Assembly: GCF_025989125.1 (NCBI RefSeq)
Contig: NZ_JAPDNR010000001.1
Location: forward strand, 7,614,087 to 7,678,086
DNA from: Chitinophaga nivalis
GTDB lineage: Bacteria > Bacteroidota > Bacteroidia > Chitinophagales > Chitinophagaceae
Length of the DNA: 64,000 nucleotides
Direction: 5' to 3'
Under the pieces are notes generated by a model. It ran no database searches. It saw only the letters and a list, made by a program, of their open reading frames with translations, and was not told where the DNA came from. Numbering within the stretch: the stretch's first letter is position 1; each line of letters starts with the position of its first letter. A program made the position numbers and the translations under genes. Positions 1 to 7,982 of the stretch are shown here, in pieces.

Positions 1-77
1 TGATCCGGCCCTGTTGCCGTATGCAAACAACTGATCGTTACGGCCGACAATAACAAGGTGGTTAATCCGATATCCAT
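1..77 (-). CDS. Nickel/UreH-like permease, N-terminal fragment (cut by window edge)
   Basis: An ATG at position 77 opens a frame of 25 codons that runs off the left edge. The readable residues begin MDIGLTTLLLSAVTIS and continue through C-L-H-T-A-T-G-P-D. A short hydrophobic helix followed by H-T-x-x-G-P-D is the start expected of the UreH/HupE/NiCoT class of nickel or cobalt permeases, which often close urease operons. It starts 10 bp after the ureD stop on the same strand, so it is most likely the last urease operon gene and would supply nickel to the enzyme. Only a short N-terminus is visible, so the family call rests on the motif and the context. Confidence 0.6.
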   Translation of the reverse strand, partial: MDIGLTTLLLSAVTISCLHTATGPD

Positions 78-87
78 ATTCCGCTAA

Positions 88-867
88 TTATAATTTCCAT
101 AAATATTGTTGCACTTTACGCAAACAGTTGAACAACTGTTCTCCGCCATTTCCCAGCAATCGTACTACTACAGCCCGCTGGCCGGCAGCAGATACACCCA
201 CAGCGATGTCTTTTTCTTCTTCCAGCAGCGCGTGTATGTCGTCCGGTAACGCTTCCAGATTGGTCATACCCGTATCCACATAAAACAAAGTACCCTGGTG
301 CGTATAGCCTTCCATTTGCCCGACAGCCGCCATAGATAATAGTTGTGGCTGCAGCAGCACATTGTCTTTCAACAACAGTTGTTCGTGATGATAGATCATC
401 GTTACATTCTGAAAATGCTGAAAGCGGAATACCTCACCGGAATGTTTGCGGCCGCAGGTAATGATTTCGCCTAACGTCAGCCGGCAATCATCTGCCATCC
501 GGATGATATTACGTCCTTTGAAAATGGCATTTTCATGCGGCACCACAGGATGCTGTACATAACTGAACGTACTGTGTTCCTGCAGCTGAATATACTGCTC
601 CTGCTGTGCGCCTTTACGCATATTAAACAGACGCTGATACGATTGCGACTGTAACTGGAAGCGGCTATACGGTTCTGCCGTCAGTGTTATTTCATAATGA
701 TCCCCATCCAGTATACCTGGTGAAGAACTCATCACCATGAGGTATAAAGCAGGATCACTTTTATGCTCTCCCACATTAGCCACCCGGAACGGACGGGTAA
801 AGAAAGTATCTTTCAAATAAGACCTTCCCTGTTTAAACCCACTGGTAATGGATAGCTTGTTAATCAT
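88..867 (-). CDS. ureD: Urease accessory protein UreD
   Basis: This is a 259-residue cytoplasmic protein of the UreD/UreH family. UreD is the scaffold that binds apo-urease and recruits UreF and UreG, and it passes nickel towards the active site. The N-terminal segment contains the family-typical stretch around residues 45-58 (M-S-S-S-P-G-I-L-D-G-D), which corresponds to the usual S-P-G-x-x-x-G-D. Sequence conservation in this family is low, so the assignment leans on that motif, the length and its position after ureG (24 bp gap). There is no signal peptide and no frameshift. Confidence 0.93.
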   Translation of the reverse strand: MINKLSITSGFKQGRSYLKDTFFTRPFRVANVGEHKSDPALYLMVMSSSPGILDGDHYEITLTAEPYSRFQLQSQSYQRLFNMRKGAQQEQYIQLQEHSTFSYVQHPVVPHENAIFKGRNIIRMADDCRLTLGEIITCGRKHSGEVFRFQHFQNVTMIYHHEQLLLKDNVLLQPQLLSMAAVGQMEGYTHQGTLFYVDTGMTNLEALPDDIHALLEEEKDIAVGVSAAGQRAVVVRLLGNGGEQLFNCLRKVQQYLWKL

Positions 868-891
868 CCGCTTTGCTTGAAAAATTATTGA

Positions 892-1530
892 TTATCTTAC
901 CAACGCCGGTTCTGCCACTTCTTCCAGCAAGGCATATTTTTTAATCCAGCCAATCACAGTATCCAATCCTTCCAATGACATCAGGTTGGTAAACACGAAA
1001 GGTTTGCCGGTCCTCATTTTGCGAGCATCCCGTTCCATCACACCCAGGTCGGCGTGTACATATGGTGCGAGATCTATTTTATTAATCACCAGCAAATCGG
1101 AGCGGGTAATACCAGGGCCTCCTTTACGCGGGATCTTATCACCTTCTGCCACATCAATCACAAAAATGGTTACATCTGCCAGGTCCGGGCTGAAAGTAGC
1201 AGACAGGTTATCGCCTCCGCTTTCAATGAGGATCAGCTCCACTTCCGGAAACCGGATCACCATTTCATCCACTGCTTCCAGATTCATGCTGGCATCTTCC
1301 CGGATAGCGGTATGCGGGCATCCGCCTGTTTCCACGCCGATGATACGCTCGCGGGGTAATAAGCTGTTTTTTGTCAGGAACTCCGCATCTTCTTTCGTAT
1401 AAATATCATTGGTGATCACACCCATGCTATAATGATTCATGAGTGCACGTGACAAACGTTCTATCAGCGCTGTTTTACCGGAACCTACCGGTCCGGCTAC
1501 GCCTATCTTTACATATTTTCTTGCTTCCAT
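892..1530 (-). CDS. ureG: Urease accessory GTPase UreG
   Basis: This 212-residue SIMIBI-class GTPase delivers nickel to urease with energy from GTP hydrolysis. The P-loop G-P-V-G-S-G-K-T lies at residues 13-20. The metal-binding C-P-H motif is at residues 71-73, directly after an E-T-G-G segment. The guanine-specificity motif N-K-I-D is present in the C-terminal half. The length is normal for the family. It follows ureF by 19 bp and precedes ureD in the usual accessory order. Confidence 0.98.
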   Translation of the reverse strand: MEARKYVKIGVAGPVGSGKTALIERLSRALMNHYSMGVITNDIYTKEDAEFLTKNSLLPRERIIGVETGGCPHTAIREDASMNLEAVDEMVIRFPEVELILIESGGDNLSATFSPDLADVTIFVIDVAEGDKIPRKGGPGITRSDLLVINKIDLAPYVHADLGVMERDARKMRTGKPFVFTNLMSLEGLDTVIGWIKKYALLEEVAEPALVR

Positions 1531-1549
1531 TTTCAGTATTGTTTAATCG

Positions 1550-2239
1550 TTACGACATATACAAACGCGTGTACAGTCTTTCATGCTGCATACAACGGAT
1601 ATCAAATCCGATGTTGCAGATACCTACCAGCTCCCGGTCGAGCTGCAGCGTATTTTCTACCAGCTGTTGCATCACCGGTTGCAGGGCAAACAAGATATCC
1701 TGCCCATCCAGTTGCCCGAGGGGCACCAGTTTCACGGCATTGGTAATCATGCCTACGGCGGCATTGTAATAAAATGCGAACAATGCCTCCGGCAATGGAA
1801 TGCCCAGTAAACAAGCATACATCCCATAGGCAATACAATAGTGCCCCGCTGTTTTTTTCTGCTGCACGGCGGTAGTAAAATCTATGGCCAGCGGATAGGA
1901 TTGTTGCCGGTTGAATACTTTCATCAGCCGGATACCCAGCTTCTGGCTGGCTTCCCGGATTTCACGGGGCAGCTTCAACGCAGTCACTTCTTCATCCAGC
2001 GTCAGCAATGCCGGCAGCGATGCCGCTGTTGTTGCGGTATAGGCAAGACATACAAACGCCGCATCATTATATTGCAGATTGGCCGTCAGCATCTGTTGTA
2101 CATAGGCATGTGCCGTGGCTACATCTTTTACCATTCCTTCCTGCACGTAGGTTTCCAGTCCATTGGAATGGGAATATCCGCCGATGGGTAAGGTAGGATC
2201 GCTCAACTGCAACAGGTGCCCTAAGAAAGGATGCTTCAT
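1550..2239 (-). CDS. ureF: Urease accessory protein UreF
   Basis: This 229-residue all-helical protein is the GTPase-activating/fidelity partner of UreG in the UreD-UreF-UreG activation complex. Near the N-terminus it has the characteristic UreF stretch L-S-D-P-T-L-P-I-G-G-Y-S-H-S-N-G-L-E (about residues 12-29). It starts 8 bp after the ureE stop, consistent with translational coupling. Confidence 0.96.
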   Translation of the reverse strand: MKHPFLGHLLQLSDPTLPIGGYSHSNGLETYVQEGMVKDVATAHAYVQQMLTANLQYNDAAFVCLAYTATTAASLPALLTLDEEVTALKLPREIREASQKLGIRLMKVFNRQQSYPLAIDFTTAVQQKKTAGHYCIAYGMYACLLGIPLPEALFAFYYNAAVGMITNAVKLVPLGQLDGQDILFALQPVMQQLVENTLQLDRELVGICNIGFDIRCMQHERLYTRLYMS

Positions 2240-2247
2240 ACGAGTGC

Positions 2248-2751
2248 TTATTGTCTGGCTGCCAGGCCAATGATTTTGGAAAAAAGGGAACTGCCGCTAC
2301 CATGCTGATGTGGCTGTACGTTGGCATTCAGCAGATTGGTCAGTCGGGTATGTTCCTTTGTGGTAGCATATCCGCTGGCGATGAGCCAGCGGAATATCGG
2401 TTCTTCAAAAGGAATCAGTACCTGGTCCTGCTGTATAAATACCGGCAGGTGTTTGTTCCCTATTTCATAACAAACACTCCCCATTTCCAGCAGCGATCGT
2501 GGTGTGACCACAATCGCATCACTGGGCAAAATATCTACCGCCACTATTTTCGTATCGTTCCGATACAGGATATCGCCTTGTTTCAGCCGTTGTCCTTCTT
2601 TCAGAAAACGAATACCGATTTCCATACCGCCCTGTGTATGCTTACGCAGGATACGTTTGGTGGTTTCAAACCACTCCAGGGATAACAGGTCTATCTGCAG
2701 GCCGCTGGTATCTGTTGTGTCCAGGTTACCGATGATGGTATCTATAATCAT
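2248..2751 (-). CDS. ureE: Urease nickel metallochaperone UreE
   Basis: This 167-residue protein has an N-terminal peptide-binding-like domain and a C-terminal metal-binding domain, as in UreE. It donates nickel to the UreDFG complex. The C-terminus carries only a short H-Q-H cluster (about residues 147-149) rather than the long polyhistidine tail of the enterobacterial protein, so its nickel storage capacity is probably low. It lies between ureC and ureF, 10 bp downstream of ureC. Confidence 0.95.
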   Translation of the reverse strand: MIIDTIIGNLDTTDTSGLQIDLLSLEWFETTKRILRKHTQGGMEIGIRFLKEGQRLKQGDILYRNDTKIVAVDILPSDAIVVTPRSLLEMGSVCYEIGNKHLPVFIQQDQVLIPFEEPIFRWLIASGYATTKEHTRLTNLLNANVQPHQHGSGSSLFSKIIGLAARQ

Positions 2752-2761
2752 GTCAGGTGCA

Positions 2762-4483
2762 TTAAAACAGGAAATAACGTTGTGCCAATGGCACAGTATC
2801 TACCGGCTCACAGGTAATCAGTTCACCGTCTACCCTTACTTCGTAGTTTTCCGGGTTGACTGTGATATCCGGTGTTTTATCGTTGTGGATCAGGTCTTTT
2901 TTACCAACGGTTCTGCAGCCGCTCACCGGCAGCACTATTTTTTCCAGGCCGTATTCCGCTACGATGCCTTTTTCCAGGGATACCTTGGATACAAAGGTGA
3001 TACAGGTTTTATGAATGGCTTTGCCGTAAGCGCCAAACATATTACGCAGGATCACGGGTTGCGGCGTTGGAATAGAGGCATTCGGATCGCCCATTTTGCT
3101 GGCGATGATCATACCGCCTTTGATAATCATTTCCGGTTTGGCGCCAAATAAGGCCGGTTTCCACAGCACAATATCAGCGAACTTCCCGGGCTCCACAGAA
3201 CCTACATAATTGGCAATACCATGCGCAATGGCAGGATTGATGGTATACTTCGCCACATACCGTTTCGCCCGGAAGTTGTCATTACTGCCAGCTGCATCTT
3301 CTGGTAAAGCGCCCCGTTGTTTCTTCATTTTATCCGCCGTCTGCCAGGTACGGGTAACGACTTCGCCTACACGCCCCATGGCCTGTGAATCGGAACTCAT
3401 GATACTGAATACGCCCAGATCATGCAGGATATCTTCTGCAGCAATGGTTTCCGGACGGATGCGGGAATCTGCAAACGCCACATCTTCCGGTATATTTTTA
3501 CTCAGGTGATGACATACCATCAGCATATCCAGGTGTTCATCGATGGTATTAACCGTGTAGGGCCGGGTAGGATTAGTAGATGCCGGCAATACATTCGGAT
3601 ACATGGCCGCTTTGATGATATCGGGTGCGTGGCCGCCACCAGCGCCTTCTGTATGGAAGGTGTGGATCACGCGGCCATTAATAGCCGCCATGGTATCTTC
3701 CAGGAATCCGGCTTCGTTGAGCGTATCTGTATGAATGGCTACCTGCACATCGTATTGATCGGCTACCTTTAAGGAGGCGTCTATTACAGAGGGCGTAGCA
3801 CCCCAGTCTTCATGAATTTTAACGCCTAAAGCGCCCGCTTCTATCTGTTCGGCGATGGGTGCCTCCGTTGCGCAGTTACCCTTACCGAAAAAACCCATAT
3901 TCATCGGAAACGAATCGGCTGCCTGTAACATGCGTTCCAGGAACCATTTGCCGGGTGTGATGGTGGTGGCATTGGTGCCATCTGCCGGGCCGGTACCGCC
4001 ACCAATCATAGTCGTTACCCCGCTGAACAAAGCTGTTTCCACCTGTTGCGGGCTGATAAAATGAATATGTGTATCGATACCACCGGCTGTTGCGATCAGG
4101 CCATCGCCGCCGTGTACTTCTGTAGAAGCGCCGATGATCATATCCGGGGCGATACCATCCATGGTATCGGGGTTACCGGCTTTGCCGAAACCAACGATCT
4201 TACCATCCTTGATACCCAGGTCTCCCTTTACAATACCCCAGTGATCGATCAGTACGACGTTGGTAATCACAAAATCCAGTACGCCCTGATCGCGGGTAGC
4301 TGTGCTGGACTGCGACATACCATCACGCACGGTTTTACCACCGCCGAATTTACTTTCGTCACCATAATGGTTGAAATCCTTTTCTATTTCAATAATAATA
4401 TCGGTATCACCCAGCCGTACGCGGTCTCCTACAGTAGGGCCGTACATATTGGCATATTTTACTTTATTGATCCTGAGGCTCAT
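2762..4483 (-). CDS. ureC: Urease alpha subunit UreC (catalytic)
   Basis: This 573-residue amidohydrolase-fold subunit hydrolyses urea to ammonia and carbamate at a di-nickel centre. All key residues are visible: nickel ligands H139 and H141 (D-T-H-I-H-F), the carbamylated lysine K222 (G-V-K-I-H-E-D-W-G), H251, H277 and D365, and the mobile-flap cysteine C324 with catalytic H325 (V-C-H-H-L). The numbering is offset by five from the Klebsiella enzyme. The subunit is full length, so the enzyme should be active once metallated. The start codon overlaps the end of ureB by 4 bp. Confidence 0.99.
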   Translation of the reverse strand: MSLRINKVKYANMYGPTVGDRVRLGDTDIIIEIEKDFNHYGDESKFGGGKTVRDGMSQSSTATRDQGVLDFVITNVVLIDHWGIVKGDLGIKDGKIVGFGKAGNPDTMDGIAPDMIIGASTEVHGGDGLIATAGGIDTHIHFISPQQVETALFSGVTTMIGGGTGPADGTNATTITPGKWFLERMLQAADSFPMNMGFFGKGNCATEAPIAEQIEAGALGVKIHEDWGATPSVIDASLKVADQYDVQVAIHTDTLNEAGFLEDTMAAINGRVIHTFHTEGAGGGHAPDIIKAAMYPNVLPASTNPTRPYTVNTIDEHLDMLMVCHHLSKNIPEDVAFADSRIRPETIAAEDILHDLGVFSIMSSDSQAMGRVGEVVTRTWQTADKMKKQRGALPEDAAGSNDNFRAKRYVAKYTINPAIAHGIANYVGSVEPGKFADIVLWKPALFGAKPEMIIKGGMIIASKMGDPNASIPTPQPVILRNMFGAYGKAIHKTCITFVSKVSLEKGIVAEYGLEKIVLPVSGCRTVGKKDLIHNDKTPDITVNPENYEVRVDGELITCEPVDTVPLAQRYFLF

Positions 4484-4854
4484 CGTTGTTCGTTTTTAAA
4501 GTGGCGTACTTCCAGCTGTGCCATAGCAGCTGCTTTATCGGCTTCAGTAGTGGTATCGCCGTTGGTGAGATTATTAATACCAAAGGCTTTGCGGGCGCCG
4601 GCCAACGGCACCAGTTCTACTTCTTTTTCTTCACCGGGTTCAAATCGCACGGCAGTACCGGCAGCAATATTGAGGCGGGTACCAAATGCTTTGGCCCGGT
4701 CAAAACTCATTTTACGGTTTACTTCAAAGAAGTGGCAGTGGGAGCCGATTTGCACGGGGCGATCGGCGGTATTCACCACCTTTATGGTCACAGGCGTACG
4801 ACCGGCATTGCAGATAATGTCGCCGTCAGCAATAAAATATTCTCCGGGAATCAT
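4480..4854 (-). CDS. ureB: Urease beta subunit UreB
   Basis: This 124-residue structural subunit begins M-I-P-G-E-Y-F, the standard UreB start. It contains the conserved N-R-P-V-Q-I-G-S-H-C-H-F-F-E-V-N-type core, here with D-R-P. Compared with the roughly 100-residue form it has a C-terminal extension of about 20 residues rich in Ala and charged residues. It is separate from UreA, unlike the fused UreAB of Helicobacter. Its stop overlaps the ureC start by 4 bp, indicating translational coupling. Confidence 0.97.
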   Translation of the reverse strand: MIPGEYFIADGDIICNAGRTPVTIKVVNTADRPVQIGSHCHFFEVNRKMSFDRAKAFGTRLNIAAGTAVRFEPGEEKEVELVPLAGARKAFGINNLTNGDTTTEADKAAAMAQLEVRHFKNEQR

Positions 4855-4871
4855 GTATGCGGATTTAGTTG

Positions 4872-5174
4872 TTAGCGAATAGGATCATGTACGGTCACCA
4901 GTTTGGTACCATCGGGAAAAGTGGCTTCGATCTGCACATCATGAATCATTTCCGGGATACCTTCCATCACCTCTTCCCGTGTGAGGAGGGTAGCGCCATA
5001 TTGCATTAGCTCTGCTACGGATCTTCCGTCGCGGGCAGCTTCCATCAGGTGGCTGCTGATGTAGGCAATAGATTCCGGATAATTGAGTTTAAGGCCGCGG
5101 GCTTTGCGTTTTGCTGCCAGCTCACCTGCCAGGTGCAGCAGCAGTTTTTCTGATTCTCGGGGAGTTAAATGCAT
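4872..5174 (-). CDS. ureA: Urease gamma subunit UreA
   Basis: This is a 100-residue structural subunit starting M-H-L-T-P-R-E-S-E-K-L-L-L, the canonical UreA N-terminus. The open frame extends 22 codons further upstream, but that extension is not family-like, so I place the start at 5174. It is the first gene of the urease operon; the next gene upstream on this strand (starting at 5796) ends 205 bp before it. Confidence 0.97.
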   Translation of the reverse strand: MHLTPRESEKLLLHLAGELAAKRKARGLKLNYPESIAYISSHLMEAARDGRSVAELMQYGATLLTREEVMEGIPEMIHDVQIEATFPDGTKLVTVHDPIR

Positions 5175-5379
5175 ACTATGATATTTGTAAATAACAAAAT
5201 ACAGTGCAGGGATGGCCCATACAATGGCTGAGCAAGCCATCGTTTATGGACATATCTGTGACGGAAATTTCAATAAACAGGAGTACGGGAGCCGGTTACC
5301 TCATGCAGTAGTAGCGTAGGTAACAACAGCAGTACGACCACAGCCAAGTGCTGCGCTGTTGCATGAAAAAAGAGAAAAC

Positions 5380-5796
5380 TTAAGAAAGGGGAAGAAAAGG
5401 AATACGGATGGTGTGGAACAGAATATAGCGTGGTGGAGGCTCTCCGGCTATATGTGTATCCAGGAACATACTACCTGCCAGCATTGGTTTTTCGGCAGAC
5501 AGGAATAAAGATTGGTAAAACGCCGTCAGCAAGCCAGCAAGGCGGCTCAGCTGATAGGTAGTAGCCACGGTATCGGTATCATCTACACTGTCAGCATCTT
5601 TCAGAATGGCTAATAAAGCGAAGATATCTTCCGGCGCCATCGCAGTGAGTGTACAGTTGGCATCCTGGCTATTCCATACTGCCACACGGTCTTCCTGATG
5701 CTGCCACGAAACGGCGGCAAACGCATTGCTTTGTCCTGCTAAAGAAAAGACGGCCAGTAAGAGTGTGAGTATAATATGGTAGGCGGATATTTTCAT
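5380..5796 (-). CDS. Small exported protein of unknown function
   Basis: I do not recognise this 138-residue protein. From the Met at 5796 it has a positively charged start and a hydrophobic helix (about residues 5-25) ending in S-N-A-F-A, a typical signal peptide. The mature part is acidic in the middle and ends with a proline/aromatic-rich tail containing P-P-P-R-Y. The longer frame starting at 5883 would add 29 residues in front of the signal peptide and is less likely. It lies on the urease strand, divergent from the AraC-type gene at 5912. An intergenic gap of 205 bp separates it from ureA, so it may be a separate transcription unit. Confidence 0.6.
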   Translation of the reverse strand: MKISAYHIILTLLLAVFSLAGQSNAFAAVSWQHQEDRVAVWNSQDANCTLTAMAPEDIFALLAILKDADSVDDTDTVATTYQLSRLAGLLTAFYQSLFLSAEKPMLAGSMFLDTHIAGEPPPRYILFHTIRIPFLPLS

Positions 5797-5911
5797 TCGT
5801 TGTGTACTACCTGCGGAAATTGAGTCTGCAAGGTAGCTATTATCAAAACCCTGAAATAGCACAAATCCTGAATTTATTGTCATAAATTACGCCTGCATAG
5901 GGAGGAAGCAT

Positions 5912-6796
5912 ATGAAGTCATCTGTCAGATTATTCACCAACTACGAATATAAAAAGCTTTTTCTGCCGGGGCTTTCGCGGCAGATACTGCAGAATGATTC
6001 CAAATTGCAACTATACCGCATCGAAGATTATTTAAGGAACATTGTAATACCGGTATTGCCTTACCGTACCTCTTTTAACTTCCTGATATTTGTTACGCAG
6101 GGCACTATCGTGCAGCAACTGGAAGCAGCTGCTCATAGCATCACTGCCAATTCCCTGCTGCTGATCAAACAAGGAAGTATTACCGCCACCCTGGAAATAT
6201 CTGCAGATGCCACAGGATATTTTATGGTATATGAAAATGAAATCATCAACAACCTCTCTCTCAAAACCAATATCCGGCATTTCTTTTTCTCCTCCCCTTT
6301 TGCAGTGCTGCCTGCTGTTACCGTCAAGTGGCTGGACAGCCTGCTGCAGCTGATTGAAACAGAACTGAGCCTGGCTAATGGTTCCATAGACATTGCCATC
6401 TCATTGTTTCAGTCCCTGCTGTCGAAAATCATCCGGCAGGAGCGCACCGGTGAACAGGCACTGACCAGAAGCCTGGAAATTGCCTTTCACTTCCGGGAGC
6501 TGGTACAGCAGCATCACCTGACCCAGAAGTCGGTATTGTTTTATGCCCATCAACTCAATATTTCAGAAAACTATCTCAACAAATGTGTGAAAGAAGCCAC
6601 CGGCAAGCCGCCCAAGCAATGGATCAATGAGATAGCCATCCTGCACAGCCAGATCCTGCTGCAGGATCTCACCCGTGATATTGCCGGTATCGCTTTTGAA
6701 ATGAACTTTCAATCTGCTTCCTATTTCACCCGGCTGTTCAGGAAAATCACTGGTGTATCGCCATCAGATTACCGGAAAAAAATCACTCATAGCTGA
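5912..6796 (+). CDS. AraC-family transcriptional regulator
   Basis: This 294-residue protein has a C-terminal AraC/XylS double helix-turn-helix domain (about residues 195-294). It shows the second-helix signature I-A-F-E-M-N-F-Q-S-A-S-Y-F-T-R-L-F-R-K and the typical end G-V-S-P-S-D-Y-R-K. The N-terminal half is a cupin-like sensory region. A purine-rich GGAGGA lies at 5901-5906, 5 bp before the ATG, a better ribosome binding site than is usual in Bacteroidota. It is divergent from the small exported protein gene at 5380-5796 and may regulate it or the urease unit; that is inference from position only. Confidence 0.93.
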   Translation: MKSSVRLFTNYEYKKLFLPGLSRQILQNDSKLQLYRIEDYLRNIVIPVLPYRTSFNFLIFVTQGTIVQQLEAAAHSITANSLLLIKQGSITATLEISADATGYFMVYENEIINNLSLKTNIRHFFFSSPFAVLPAVTVKWLDSLLQLIETELSLANGSIDIAISLFQSLLSKIIRQERTGEQALTRSLEIAFHFRELVQQHHLTQKSVLFYAHQLNISENYLNKCVKEATGKPPKQWINEIAILHSQILLQDLTRDIAGIAFEMNFQSASYFTRLFRKITGVSPSDYRKKITHS

Positions 6797-6804
6797 AAAT
6801 TAAA

Positions 6805-6835
6805 CAGCGGGGTAACCTGACCGGCCACCCCGCTG
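6805..6835. terminator. Hairpin between convergent genes, possible terminator
   Basis: A perfect 9-bp GC-rich stem (CAGCGGGGT at 6805-6813 with ACCCCGCTG at 6827-6835) lies between the convergent AraC-type gene and the RND adaptor gene. There is no T-tract, so intrinsic termination is only a possibility. Confidence 0.4.
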
Positions 6836-6853
6836 CTTCCTGTAACCTACCGG

Positions 6854-7972
6854 CTATTCTTCTCCGCTGTTTTTCAGTTTCATCAGCAAAGTGTAGGCTT
6901 GTTTTGTTACCAACTGTTTACCGGACAGGTTTGTTTTTATTTCCGTGTATCCGTTATAGTTAGTGCCTGTTTCCACCGGTGTCATTACAAATGTATCTGC
7001 TGTTTTCGCTACAAATACAAAGGATTTGTTTTCCCATTTCACCAGGGCATCATCTGGCACTGCCATTACCTGTGCATTGTCCAATGCGATTTCCCCGTTC
7101 ATAAACATGCCTGGCAACAGGCGCTTGTCGTACTTTTCAAAGTGGCAATGTACCTCCGCGGCCCGGTTATTATCCAGACTGCGGGTAATGAGGTGAATAG
7201 TGGCGGTATACTTTTCACCGGCATTGGCATAACAGGTTACTTTTTGTCCGGGTGCGAGGCCGGCCACATCTTTTTCAAAAACGGTGAGACTCAGGTGCAG
7301 GTCTGCCGGGTTTATCAGCTCAAACAACACCTCTGTAGGACTTACATAACGACCGGTATTGACATTTACTTTCGTCACATAACCACTGATAGGCGCGGGT
7401 ACACCGATACTACGGGTGATATGCTGTGGCGTAAGCCGCTCTGGTGAAATGTTGATCAACCGTAACTTTTCCGCTAAGGAACGCAACATCACCTGCTGGC
7501 TTTCATACTCACTTTTTACTTGCTGGAATACTTTATCGCTGTTTGTTTTGGTTTCGTTCAATTCCCGCTGGCGTGCATAGTCTGCTTCCAGGAAACGCAG
7601 CCGGCTGGCAGCTACCAGGTAATCCTGCTGGAGCTGGATGTATTGCTGGTCTTCCATCACCGCCAGCACCTGTCCTTTTTTCACTTCCATACCAGGTAAC
7701 AGCTGCATCCCTTTCAGGTAGCCACCCATGGGAATGCTCACCGATACAATATTCTGCGGCGGTACATCCACCACACCATTTACTTTTAATACGGTATGCA
7801 TATCCTGCTGCGTCACTGTTCCTACCGCAATGCCGCCGTTCTTAAACTGTTCCGGTGTCAGCTGTACTTCGTTGGCGACTACCGGTGCAGTGGCAGCTTC
7901 CTCCCGGGCAGCGGGAGCCGGATTACACGCCAGTAAAAAGATATATGCTGCTGTGATAATAATAAATCTCAT
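6854..7972 (-). CDS. RND efflux periplasmic adaptor lipoprotein (CusB/CzcB-like)
   Basis: This 372-residue membrane fusion protein links the inner-membrane pump to the outer-membrane channel of a heavy-metal efflux complex. From the Met at 7972 the N-terminus M-R-F-I-I-I-T-A-A-Y-I-F-L-L-A-C is a lipoprotein signal with lipidated Cys16. It is followed by a barrel/lipoyl/coiled-coil/lipoyl arrangement: G-V-V-D-V-P-P-Q near residue 67, a helical hairpin around 115-190, then S-G-Y-V-T-K-V-N-V. The frame extends 8 codons upstream and overlaps the pump gene, but the lipobox spacing favours 7972. I see no CusF-like metal-binding tail. It is co-transcribed 10 bp downstream of the pump gene. Confidence 0.92.
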   Translation of the reverse strand: MRFIIITAAYIFLLACNPAPAAREEAATAPVVANEVQLTPEQFKNGGIAVGTVTQQDMHTVLKVNGVVDVPPQNIVSVSIPMGGYLKGMQLLPGMEVKKGQVLAVMEDQQYIQLQQDYLVAASRLRFLEADYARQRELNETKTNSDKVFQQVKSEYESQQVMLRSLAEKLRLINISPERLTPQHITRSIGVPAPISGYVTKVNVNTGRYVSPTEVLFELINPADLHLSLTVFEKDVAGLAPGQKVTCYANAGEKYTATIHLITRSLDNNRAAEVHCHFEKYDKRLLPGMFMNGEIALDNAQVMAVPDDALVKWENKSFVFVAKTADTFVMTPVETGTNYNGYTEIKTNLSGKQLVTKQAYTLLMKLKNSGEE

Positions 7973-7982
7973 AAAAAATAAA

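Noticed and set aside
2504..3151. Plus-strand frame of 215 codons over ureE/ureC
   Set aside because: It overlaps conserved urease genes on the other strand, and no homology or start signal supports it.
5262..5379. Hydrophobic frame (A-V-V-V-L-L-L-L-P-T-L-L-L) and a 22-codon ATG frame between ureA and the small exported protein gene
   Set aside because: Both are very short, lack a credible start or family resemblance, and could only be real if the upstream gene were frameshifted, for which I see no evidence.
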